Below, piece by piece: positions 36,646 through 47,244 of a DNA stretch of 64,000 nucleotides (position 1 is its first letter; each line of letters begins with the position of its first letter). The position numbers and the translations under genes are program-made. The stretch lies in contig VZRZ01002353.1 in assembly GCA_013398175.1 (NCBI GenBank), forward strand, positions 62,334 through 126,333. Direction: 5' to 3'. The stretch is from Climacteris rufus (taxonomy: Eukaryota; Chordata; Aves; Passeriformes; Climacteridae). The notes beneath the pieces were generated by a model. The model saw nothing but the letters and a program-made list of their open reading frames with translations, was not told the DNA's origin and did no database searches.

Positions 36646-37240
36646 TGTCCTGCTTTCAGCTGTGATAATGTTAATTTTCTTCGCAGAAGCTGGTACAGTG
36701 GTCTGTTTTGCATTTAGTAGGAGAATAATGGTAACACACTGATGTTTAATTATTGCTCAGTAGTGTTTAGTGTGTGTAAAGGACTTTTCAGATTCCCATG
36801 CTCTACCAAGTGAGCAGGTACACAAGAATATGGGAGGGAGCATAGCTGGGACAAGGGATCCGAACTGGCCAAGTGAATGTTCCATGCCATAGAACAACTT
36901 CATGCTCAGTATACAAATGGGGGTAGTTGTGCAGGAGGAGATGATCACTGATAGGGGATAGGTTGGGTATCAATCAGTGGGTGGTGAGTAACTGTACCAT
37001 GCATCACTTCTTCTCCTGGGTTTTATTCCTCTCTCCCTTTCTGCTTTTCATTATGAGTATTATTATTGCTATTATTATCATTGTTGTTAGTCATGATAGC
37101 GTTCTATGTTATTTTGTTTGAATTTTTGAACAGTTCTTATCTCAGCGCTCAAGGTTCACATTTTTACCCTGTTCTCCCCTCTATCTGGGGTTTGGGCATA
37201 AGCAATGAACTGCATGCTACTTAGTTGCCAGCTGGGCTTT
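36646..37240 (+). mobile_element. Solo LTR of an avian ERV (ERVL-type), copy 2
   Basis: Starts TGTCCTGCTTTCAGC and aligns with copy 1 at 15198 over its full length: the same AGAATAATG...ACACTGATGTTTA segment, GAGCAGGTACACAAGAA, a GTGGTGAGTAACTG/GCATCACTT segment, the ATT-rich tract and TTTGAACAGTTCTTATCTCA. The terminal GCCAGCTGGG is present but the last bases have diverged. Same orientation as copy 1, opposite to the DMRT genes. Confidence 0.82.
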
Positions 37241-37398
37241 CTTAAGTATTTCTCCTTTATTTGTTGTGCCCACTTCCATAGTCAAATAGGATAGACAAAA
37301 CACCTTTGACATATTTGACTTCTTGTGAGAGAGGAGTTAAAAGAGGAGCTGTTTGTGTGCATGCATACGTGTGCAAGGCATACGGGCACTTGCGGGCT

Positions 37399-37510
37399 CT
37401 CCCACCACACCAGGTGCTGCCTGGGAGTGGGCAGAGGCTGCAGAGAGGGAGCACACCAGGTGCTCCCACCACACTCTGTGCTGCCCGGGAGTGGGCAGAG
37501 GCTGCAGAGA
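37399..37510. repeat. Two-copy GC-rich duplication (64-bp offset)
   Basis: A segment of about 48 bp (CTCCCACCACAC...GGCAGAGGCTGCAGAGA) at 37399-37446 recurs at 37463-37510 with few differences. It sits between the solo LTR and the 16-bp minisatellite. Confidence 0.85.
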
Positions 37511-37691
37511 AGGTGGCACCTGCCATGGTGCCTGCTTCTAGGTCTGAGGGAGAGGGAGTCCTGGTGATCCCCATCCTCCTGCCTGCTCCTCACTACACTA
37601 AGCTGGCCCTCAAAGCAGACCCCAAATCCACCCTGGCCAAGCTGCCAGAGCCATGCAGAATTAGGGAGGGACAGACCCATCCCTCTTCATT

Positions 37692-38150
37692 ATAATGTCA
37701 TACAACCACAATGTCATCCAGTCACATCATCATCCAGCCACATCATCAAGCCATGTCATCATCCAGCTAAAACATCATCTGGCCACAACATCATCAGGCC
37801 ACAATGTCATCCAGCCATAACATCATTTGGCCATAACATCATACAACCATAAGGTCATCCAGCCATAACATCATCCAACCATAACATCACCTGGCCATAA
37901 CATCATCCAGCCATAACATCATCTGGCCATAATATCATCTGGCCATAACATCATCCAGCCATAAGGTCATCCAGCCATAAGGTCATCCAGCCATAACATC
38001 ATCCAGTCATAACATCATCCAACCATAACATCACCTGGCCATAACAACATCCAGCCGTAACTTCATCCAGCCACAACATCATTCAGCCACAACGTCATCC
38101 GACTGTGATGTCATCAGGCTGTAACATCATCCAGCCACATCATCATGCAG
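37692..38150. repeat. 16-bp-period minisatellite, about 28 copies
   Basis: Consecutive units close to CATCATCCAGCCATAA, with variants such as GGTCATCCAGCCATAA and CATCACCTGGCCATAA. The period is a steady 16 bp over about 450 bp; units are most diverged at the two ends and most uniform in the middle (about 37860-38040), the usual pattern of a tandem array. No open frame. Confidence 0.93.
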
Positions 38151-41100
38151 CAGTAGTGCCATTCCTGGCCAGGGTGTTGGGGCGGGGGCCAGTGGCCAGG
38201 GTCTGTGCTGTGACTGGCCAGTCACTAGGTGGGATCATTGGCTAGAGGGAGCAGGGCCGGGTCACAGACCTGTCCTCTCTTCCATTCCCCTCACAAATTA
38301 TTTGCCACTCTGTAACCCTTACAAATCCACCCAGTATTTGGCTGAAATACCACCAGACCACCTTATCTTATGTGAAGACAAGGCCATGCTTTTGATATCC
38401 AGGTGATGCTGTGCAAGACAGTGTTTACTTTAGGTATTTGTTTGAATAATATATGTTACATGGTCTGAGTAAGATATGTTACAGTCATTTGCAACCGACT
38501 TTTTCTCCTCTAATCTCGGCTCAGGGATTAATTCAAACACAGTTGCAATTCCAGACATTTGGAAGGGAAAAATATAACCTATTTCCCAAGGAACTCTCAA
38601 ATGTCTTGTACACACAGTTTACATTTTTGCCTGCACTTGTACTTTTCCAATTTAAGGAGGAGAAGGGAACCCTAGCCTTACAGTCAGCAGTTCCTCATCA
38701 TCAGTGATTTTTTTGGGGTGCTAATGTAACAAAAAAGCAATTTGAGTCCTTTCTGACAGCTCTGCATATGAATTAAAGCCAGGTCACAGTAACTAGGTGA
38801 CCTACAGTTTCAGGCCTCAGAAAGTGTGCAAAAACATGGAAGGAATTGTGCTACAAAGGAGGTGAGGAGTCAGAGTAGAGCCACTCTGAGCAGGGTTGTG
38901 GTGGTTGTACTGCCTCTCACCACACCCAACACCACAGTTCTTTCTCCTATTGCCAGAACAAGAGCAGAAAAAATGAAAAACTGTTGAAACAACAGAGTGA
39001 TGGCCAAATCAGGAAATACATGAATGCCAAACAATAATTCAACAAGCAGGGTGTTTGCTTGAGTTTTTCTATGTTAGGAAATATACCAATCACCTGGAAA
39101 TTAGTCACAGCTTTTCATATACATACCCCATGCAAGTCTGCTAAAACCTCACGAAGTGAACTTTCCAGGAGAGGAGGAAGACATGAGCATAGCCAGACAG
39201 GGAGAGCTGCTCCTTTCACTTCCTGACTCTAGTACAGATCATTCCGTTCCCTTTTCAAGGTAACAGCAATGTGGGCATAAACTCTCAGAGAGCTCAGGCT
39301 TGGGCCTGGGAAAGCCCCACTCTCCAGAAGCCATTGAAGCTCAGAAATTATCCACTTCCTCTCTCTCCCCCTCCCTCCCTGCCTCCCTCCCTGCCTCCTC
39401 ATGTGTTTCAAGGTTCTGCAAAGCAACCCCAAATCCAGCACGATTCCTACTTGAGAAGCCACAAGGGGTGCAGGGATTGATGCCTGTACTGTGTTCACCG
39501 ACAGAGGTGGGAATAGCAGGAGATATGTGTGGATAAGTGGAACTAATGCTCTCTTCCCTTTGAAGCCTTAGAAAACTTATCACTTTTGTTATATTTCTGA
39601 GAAAAATTCAAAATAAATTAACTGCTCCCTCATACCACCCTGTTCCTGAAAATTAATTATTTGGCAATGGAGATAAAGGAAGAAAAATACTTGTGGCCAG
39701 ATGTTCCTTTTGTTTATATCTCTGCAGATTATTAGAAAAAAATTAAGTATAGGATAAAGAGCAAGGAGGAAATTCATAACTCACACATAGCTGACCATAA
39801 CTGTACTAGTGACTAAGCCACATAGTCCAAAAGGTAACCAACTGGGCTGTGAGTTGGGCCAAATCTACAAAGGCTATTAAAGTCTCCTGAAAAGGGTTTT
39901 GCAGTAAGGATGGAGCCATGTAGAATAACTTTCTGTAGTTTAGGAACTGTTTCTCTTGAGAACATGCTGCTTTTTAATACGTATAGTATGTAGCTATACC
40001 AGACATTAAGCACTGTCCTTACTTTGCTAGGGAAAAAAGGTACATTCAAGGTGAGAACCAACTGATTTCTGTTCCCAGGGAAGCTGCTAGCTATGCAATG
40101 TGAACAGCTTCGGGCACCCTCCAGGAACCTGTTACTATTGAGTGAGTCAAGAGATTAATATGCAGAGGCAGAGAAACCTAAATTTTTATCACAGCACTCC
40201 CTCATGTACAATGATCTGTCAGGATTGTTTCTGCATCCCTTGTCACATGCATCATTTAGCCCTTGTAAGTGATAAAAATGCCTACAACTGACAAGTAACA
40301 AGGAAGTATGTCTCTTTGTATCTCTGATTATTTCAACGTCTCTTTTATGTTTTTCTGTATATGGTGAATTTCATCTCTCACTCTTCCTGGTTTATACTCA
40401 CTGTGGCAAGAAGGAATGTCAGCAACATGCAGGCAAGGCAGAGGGACCAGGCTCCAAAGAAAGATGTTTCCAAAAGTGGGTTTGAGCTTTGCTGCATGCA
40501 ACAAAGCAGGAAAGCTTCTATCCATTACCACAAGCACCTTCACAATCACACTGCTGCCACACTACTCACTCTCACACTGCCTTTTTCCTATGACACGTGC
40601 CCACTCCTGAAGGGCTGCAGCCCCCAAGCTGAGATCATACTGCTGTCAAAATGTACTCACCTTCCCCAGAGAGAGCAGAAGGAGACCAGCTCCTCCTGAG
40701 CCTGCACACCTCCCTGCTTGAGCCACACAAGTCCTGGAAGAAAGAACAGACTTCACTGTGTCTTAAATTCTGCTTTCTCACTGTTCCTCAAATTTGCTGA
40801 CTCATGTATTCATTGCCTTTAGGAAGAAAGAGGGTAGTTAGTACCATTTTATCACAAGGTATCTGATTTTATCTAGGTTTTATATGTTGGAATGTTTGCA
40901 GTCCATAGACTCAGAAAAGGAAGGAGGAAAGAACCCAAGCAGTGTTTACCTTAGGTCTCACAACTTTTAGCCATTTTATGACAGTTATTTGCTCCCAGCT
41001 ATCTCAGGACAATCCTGAGGTTTTCAGGGGAACTCTCTTGCTGAAGGCAGTTGCAGTTCAGCCATTGAAAAACCTCTCTCTCAGAGAGAAAAAATTAGAA

Positions 41101-42960
41101 AAAAATCTTACCATAGATACTCCAGTAAACACTATGTTCTACTCTCTTATTTACAGAGCACTTAAGCTCTTTAAGAATTTTCAGATAAAGATGATTAAAT
41201 CCTTGTGGCAGTTATCTTTACCTTATGGACAGGGGAAATTCTTCCTCAGATTATAGGGCAGAGCAATGACATAACCTTGCAAAGGTTCCTGCTATCTATT
41301 TCTCAGCTTAATCTCCTGCACAGCTTGTAAAGACATAAAGTAGCAAACCACACTCCTAAAGTGTCGTAAATATTTTCTTTCTGTTGCAGCTTCAGGAGAG
41401 CCTAGTCTCTGGCAACAGACCACCTTAAAGTACATCTCCCTTTGCAGAAGCCAAATATTTCTGTATGTGTGATTCTCTGTATCCATCCTTTACATGATCT
41501 TCTTCGTGACAGTGATCTAAGGGTTCGATCCCCTGACTTAAGGTCAGGATTCAGCCTGTGTACAGGCATGCTTGGTGAATAACTGTGGCTGTGGCTTTCA
41601 AGCACTGCTGGTAACATGCAAATTAAGGAAATTAGTTTCTAATGAGGAACATAGCTATTAATAAAGATTCCTGTTGCAGCATGCATGCAACACTCAGTTT
41701 CACTCAACTCAACATTTCTTGCACACATGAAATCCATGACAGTGAAGAAATGTTGCAGGGAGCACATTAATGAAACACCATTTAGGGTAAAAAGTCTTGT
41801 CTTCGTTATCTTCCAGTGGCAGAGTAGTGTGAGAAAGTTAAATACTGTATTAAGTTAGTTTCTATAGGGAAAGGAGAAGAATGATACGTCAGAGTTATAT
41901 GTTCACTAAAATTGAAGTTTAGATAGTATGCATTCAGAAATAATTTTATTTTCCAGTAATGACAATATACAATATCACGTAAGAAATGAAATTGAAGAAT
42001 TGATCTTATTTGTCAAATACAGGATAGCTTCAATATTAAAATTAACATATAAATTTAGCATCAATCTTATTTCCCCACTCATGTCCACTGAGTAAATGCA
42101 CATAAAGAATGAATCACTGAAACAGTATACTGAGAGAATCAAACTCATTTTTCAAAGATGTCAGCACAAATGTGAGGTGAGCCTGTTCACCAAGCATACA
42201 ACAAATGTTGCAGAGATGGCCCTTCAGACCCATAATGGGGACAAGTCAGGGACCCTCAGGGAAACAGCACAACACTAGCAAGGACAAGGTGGCGGATGGT
42301 TGGGCACAGGACATCCCCATTGTGCTCTGCTTACCCTTGCTGACCCTCTGACTATTCCCTTATCTACAGGTATGTGAGGTACTGGAGAATGTGAGCATCA
42401 CACTAATGCTCTGCATGGCATTCCTTTGAGGGAGAAATTATTATGGTTATTGTTTCTATCATTGTTGGCCTTAACCACCCTGTCACAGATAGAGGTCAGC
42501 TAGTGGGGATTCAGCAATGTGACTCTGGGTCAGCAGCCAGCATCTGCAGAGCCCACTGCACAATGCCTGAGACCCGGACAAGCAGAGCCATGAGCAGGGA
42601 GAGCTTACTGTGGCATTGCTCAGAGAGCTGACAGTGTAATCACCTGTGAAATGACCTGTCTGACAGGAGAAAAAGCGATCCTGAGGCACCCCAAAGAGGC
42701 TCCTGGATGGCTGCACAGACAGGAGCAGGAGCTGTGCAGAGGGCACAGATTGACATTCTCTTGCTCCAAAAAAGCAACAGCTGCTCTAGCACCCAAAAAG
42801 AGACCTTAAAAAAAAACCTAACAAAAAACCCCAACAACCCGGTGGATTCTGACATCCAGCAGAGACCTCGCCAGGCTCAATACATCCTTCTTGATGCTTG
42901 AATTTTTCTTCCTCTGGGGGCTTCCGAGCATCAGCCCTTCCAGCTTCAACCCTCCTCATC
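38151..42960. other. DMRT2-DMRT3 intergenic region, middle part, no gene seen
   Basis: No exon-like frame. A CCTC/CCTG-rich simple tract lies at about 39358-39400. A short TTCGATCCC-type sequence near 41520 is not a tRNA. The rest appears unique. Confidence 0.5.
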
Positions 42961-42969
42961 CCAGCGTCC

Positions 42970-43560
42970 TCTCTTCCTCAGCATAAAGCACTCGCTCCGA
43001 CAAGGAGATGCCCTGGTTTGCCACAAGGTGGAGCTGGCAGACGCAACTTTTAGGTTCTGCACCTCCAGGCCTTTCCCCGGTGGCCAGAGCCGGGGGCAGC
43101 CCGGGATGCTGCACCTGCAGGCCTTTCCCCTGTGCCCGGAGCCGGGGGCATCCCGGGATGCTGCACCTGCAGGCCTTTCCCCGGTGGCCGGAGCCGGGGG
43201 CATCCCGGGATGCTGCACCTTCAGGCCTTTCCCCGGTGGCCAGAGCCGGGGGCAGCCCGGGATGCTGCACCTGCAGGCCTTTCCCCGGTGCCCGGAGCCG
43301 GGGGCATCCCGGGATGCTGCAGCGCCGGGCGCGCTCCGCAGGCGCGGACAGCCCCGCTGCCGCCAGCCGCGGTGACACGGCTGTCACCGGCCTCGGGGCA
43401 GCGCGGCCTCAGCCGGGGTGGCACCGTAAGGCTGGGGTGGCCTCTGGGACCTGCAGCAGATGGGGCACACGGGGCTCCCGCAGAAGAGGGGGTCCCCCGC
43501 CCCGCTCTTGCCTGTGCTGAGCGGGTGGGATTGCTTGGGCAGCCCCCACCACCACAGCAA
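42970..43560. promoter_or_regulatory. Isolated CpG-rich block between DMRT2 and DMRT3
   Basis: GC-rich, CpG-rich DNA in AT-rich surroundings, about 2.6 kb downstream of the DMRT3 poly(A) signal. Almost half of it is a 52-bp tandem array. It could be an orphan CpG island or the start of an unannotated non-coding transcript, or simply a GC-rich minisatellite. No start site or splice pattern could be confirmed. Confidence 0.5.
43068..43327. repeat. 52-bp-period GC-rich minisatellite, five copies
   Basis: Five head-to-tail 52-bp units start at 43068, 43120, 43172, 43224 and 43276, each beginning GGCCTTTCCCC and containing the SmaI-type hexamer CCCGGG. Units 1 and 4 are identical; units 2 and 5 share the GTGCCCGGAG variant; unit 3 is a third type. 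Because 52 is not a multiple of 3, all frames through it look like repetitive proteins; these are not genes. Confidence 0.93.
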
Positions 43561-46110
43561 AGGTCTGCAGTGTTGTGTGGGCAGGAAAAGGTTCCCACCA
43601 GCATGCCAAGAAATCCTTAAAAATTGTATCTGCTTGTAGTGCCAGCCTGGACAATGCAGCTGGATGAACAAAGCAATTTCTCAAACATATTTTTGCAGGC
43701 CAATACATATTTTTGAAAAAAAAAATCTTCTGGATAGCTAAAATATTGTGTAGTCGAACAAAAATTAGTGTTCAACATGAAAACTTGCATTTCTTATTTT
43801 GAACAGAGATACATTTGCTTTATTTAAGGGGGGGAAAAGTATTTAACAATTGAGTCAAAACTTATTTTATAACACCAACAAGGATTATTTTAACTTGTTT
43901 CCTTTTCCAGAAAACTGCTTGTCAAAAGAGATAGAATTTTAAAAATCATACCACCAAATCTCCATTTTTCATCACAAGTGTGACAATAGTTCACTCCATG
44001 TTAGCCATGTTCTTTGAAAGATGTGTCCCAGTTCCAAGATGCCAAAATTCTGTTCTCTGAAAACCCACAGGACAAAGAGGGAATGAGCTGCTGCAGATAC
44101 CACTATTTGGTCTTTCTGCTGAAGATGATTCAACCTCTGTAGAAAAACAAGCACACAAACAAACAACGAAACAAACAAACAAAAATCCACTGAGATTTCA
44201 TTCAATGTACAGAGATGCCTAAGGTTTCTGTAGGAAGGAAATCTGATCAAAACTAGAGCTCCTGGGCCTGTCTGCTCTTACCTAGCCATTGACACTTAAG
44301 TTCTCTATAGTGTTGGAGCACAGCATTTCACTACCTCACACCTTTCTGTTTGCAACATCAAACCAATTTTACAGATGACTTTTCTCTCTGGAGTGGCTGT
44401 AAGATGAATTTGTTTACAAGTGCCACATGAATGCAGGCAAATCTGTCACTACACAACAGAAACACTGCATTTAGGAAAAGTCCAGGTTCTTGCACATTTA
44501 TACTTCCTTAAGAGAATCTATTAATTTTCCTTCCTCCCTTCCCCTGCTTTTATGCCTTTTCTCTGTAGCACAACCAATAAAATGCTTTTCTGAACAGATT
44601 GGAAAGTTATGCAAGATAAAGTATCTTTGAGTTAATTTATCCCCTAAGGAAAATAAAGTCATTATTTTATTCTCCTTTTAGTGCATATTCAGTACCTTTT
44701 TAAAATGAAAGCTTCACTCTGTGTATAAGACTCACAGAACAAAAATGCCAAATGAGAACACAGGCATTCATATCAACAATGACACCAGATAACATGCCTG
44801 ATACATATATACAACAGTTTTAAAGCCCATCCGCTTCAGAGTCCAGCTTCAGGGTGGCCCCAACTTTTTTTGAGGTGTGAGACTAAACCATACACCCGAA
44901 AGACCGGAGAATCATTTCATCTGCATTCAGAGGTGTGTTTTGTAAAAGTCATTTGTCAAGCATATGCAGTCACTTGTGAACAGTTGAAAAAATGACACTA
45001 AAACCTTAACAAACTTCTAAGTGGACATTAAACTTAGTGGCATTCCTCATCAGAAGCAATTCCTAATGTTACTCAGACACACATAAGATATGCAGTGTAA
45101 TCAATGCATGCAATCATGCAATAAATTGTTCAAACCATTACTTTTCTAGATTTAGGGAAGTTGCCATTTGGCTAAACATTATTTTAAAGAAATGCCCACT
45201 ATTACACCCTATTTCCTTTTTCTTCTACGTCTACAGTATAGGAAAAAAAGACGCTTCTGAAGCATTGGGAGAGCCTTTTGTTTTCTGCTTTCTGTAATTA
45301 TAGCAAGCTCTACTTTACTCAGCTGAGCTTGGAAGTGTCTGCTGTACAAGTATAAGAGACCTCAGCTTCCCTGGTGACAACCCTTGCCTAATCTCAGTTG
45401 CAAGTTAAAAGACAGGGAAGCAAAACCCGGACTTGGAAAAAGGGGCTTCCCTTGACTGCAGTTGCTGGAGCTGGACATTTAACCCCGGCTGAGGACTAAT
45501 CAGCTCTCTATCTTCAAAATGTTATTTGCCCAGTATAAATGACATAAACCAAGATCATCATCTTAGTTTATTTTTCTAGAGTCCTTAGCATGCTACATTA
45601 ACCTGACAATGCTTAATCTGGTGTTTATTTCACGATACACTTCATGCAATTCACAGCTGTAATTGGTTTTACACTGACATTACACATTTTGACCTAGCCA
45701 TGGGAAAAGAATAACTCTTAATAATATTTCTCTGAAAAGTGTCCAAGCTCAAATGGCACAGAAGAAGCTCATGTTAGTTGCGTGTGCATATTTCTTTCTT
45801 CTGTCTTTTCTGTCACTGCAAGGATGATCACTGGCATAAGATTAAAACAAGGTCCTTGTTTTAGTCCATTTGCAATTGAACTATGTTTGCTTGATTTCTT
45901 ATGTCCTGAGGAGTTCTCTCTTAAAAAACAGCATTCAAGTATTCTATTTTAACATCCCCATTTTTCTGAGTTGAGAAACAAAGTAGACCTTGGGCTTCTG
46001 TTTCCATTATGAGTCTTCTAGAGTCCCATAACTGATAGCCATAAAGTCTTCCTTTGTAACACATGCTCAGCACTAAAGCCAGAGTATTGCTATTTGGCAT
46101 TATCCAGTGA
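43561..46110. other. Intergenic DNA downstream of DMRT3, no gene seen
   Basis: AT-rich. An A/C-rich AAAC-type simple tract lies at about 44145-44183. No exon-like frame. Confidence 0.5.
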
Positions 46111-46137
46111 AGTGCAATAAATTAAATAAGTTATGTC

Positions 46138-46143
46138 TTTATT
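46138..46143 (-). terminator. DMRT3: Likely DMRT3 poly(A) signal
   Basis: AATAAA on the minus strand 137 nt after the DMRT3 stop codon. Further AATAAA hexamers exist downstream (for example near 45565), so a longer 3' UTR is possible. Confidence 0.5.
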
Positions 46144-46279
46144 GCTATAGTACAATACCAAGCAAAGTCAGTTTTTAATACAATTGCAAGAGTTCAAAGA
46201 GTACGTGTCCCTCCTCTTAGGGGCCAGTAGTTCAGCTGCACTGTGAGTATCGCTTAGCTGTCACATGCCAAATGTCAGT

Positions 46280-47244
46280 TTAAGAAGATGTGTTGAGTAT
46301 TCTTGAGTCTGAAGAATCAGACCTTTCCTCATAGTCATCTTCTGTGTAAATTGGTTGCTTAGACACAATAGGACACCCATCATCAGGAATTGAGATCCTA
46401 GGATCTTCTGATGAGCGAGAAGGAAGGACAGGTGAGCTTCGGAAAACGCTGGCTGAGTTGCTAGAGAAAGGACTGACGTACTGGGACCGCAACTGGTACT
46501 GCTGCTGCAGTGTCATGGTGTTCCACAGGGTGACATCGTTGGGCAGGAATGGATTAGTCTGGTTTCTTGTCAAAGTGTTCCTCAGCATCAGCGGGTAGCG
46601 TGGTGGTTGAGGGAAAGGGTGCTGCAAAGGTACAGCCAGAGGATTTGGTACCACATTACTGGAATCAGTAGAGAACCTCAGCGTGTCGGGAACCCTAAAT
46701 GCTGAGCCCACAGACCACTTGGAAGAGGAAATAGGGTAGGAACTCAGTGTATGTTCAAAAATATGCCCATTGGAAGGCAGAACAAGACCATCAGATTCTG
46801 CAGAAGTTCTCTCTCCACTGGTCACTGAAGACCGACTGGACAGGAGAACCTCTACAGCACTCACCAGATCACCACCACAGCCCTTCAGGATCAACTCTAG
46901 CACAGTTGGCTTTTGGTTGGGGAAGATCTTTTTCAAGACTTCAAGTGGGGGTCTGTTTGCTTTCAAACTGAATGGTAAAGAAACTGTCCCAGAAGGACCT
47001 TCTATCAGGAGGTGGTTGTGCTCTGGGTGGTACTTGGGGCTGTCTGGACGGTTCTCAGTGCTCCCACCATTTTTCTGAACTGCAAAACTGACCTCATCCA
47101 CTGAAACAATCTCAGGGCTTTCAGGGGTGAAACAACTTTTGGCTTTAGTCATGTCTGGGGAATTCCTTTGGTCTGTGTCTTTGTCACTGTAGGTCTCTGC
47201 ATTGTCTGCTCCACTCGAATCACCCAACTGCTCCTCATTCATGT
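46280..47244 (-). CDS. DMRT3: DMRT3 exon 2 (DMA domain and C-terminus)
   Basis: Acceptor CTTTGCAG at 47245-47246, phase 1 entry, one long open frame, TAA at 46282-46280. No premature stop is present, including in the region after the DMA domain where truncation of DMRT3 is known to alter gait in horses. Confidence 0.96.

Noticed and set aside
41500..41560. tRNA-like GGGTTCGATCCC sequence
   Set aside because: The T-arm is incomplete (four of five pairs) and there is no D-arm, anticodon arm or acceptor stem in the right places upstream.
42946..43620. Long repetitive open frames on both strands
   Set aside because: They read through the 52-bp minisatellite and GC-rich flanks; since the period is not a multiple of 3, every frame looks repetitive. 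No domain.
47240..47242. ATG at 47242 as the DMRT3 start codon
   Set aside because: It follows a splice acceptor by two bases, and the phase joins it to the exon 1 remnant at 54043.
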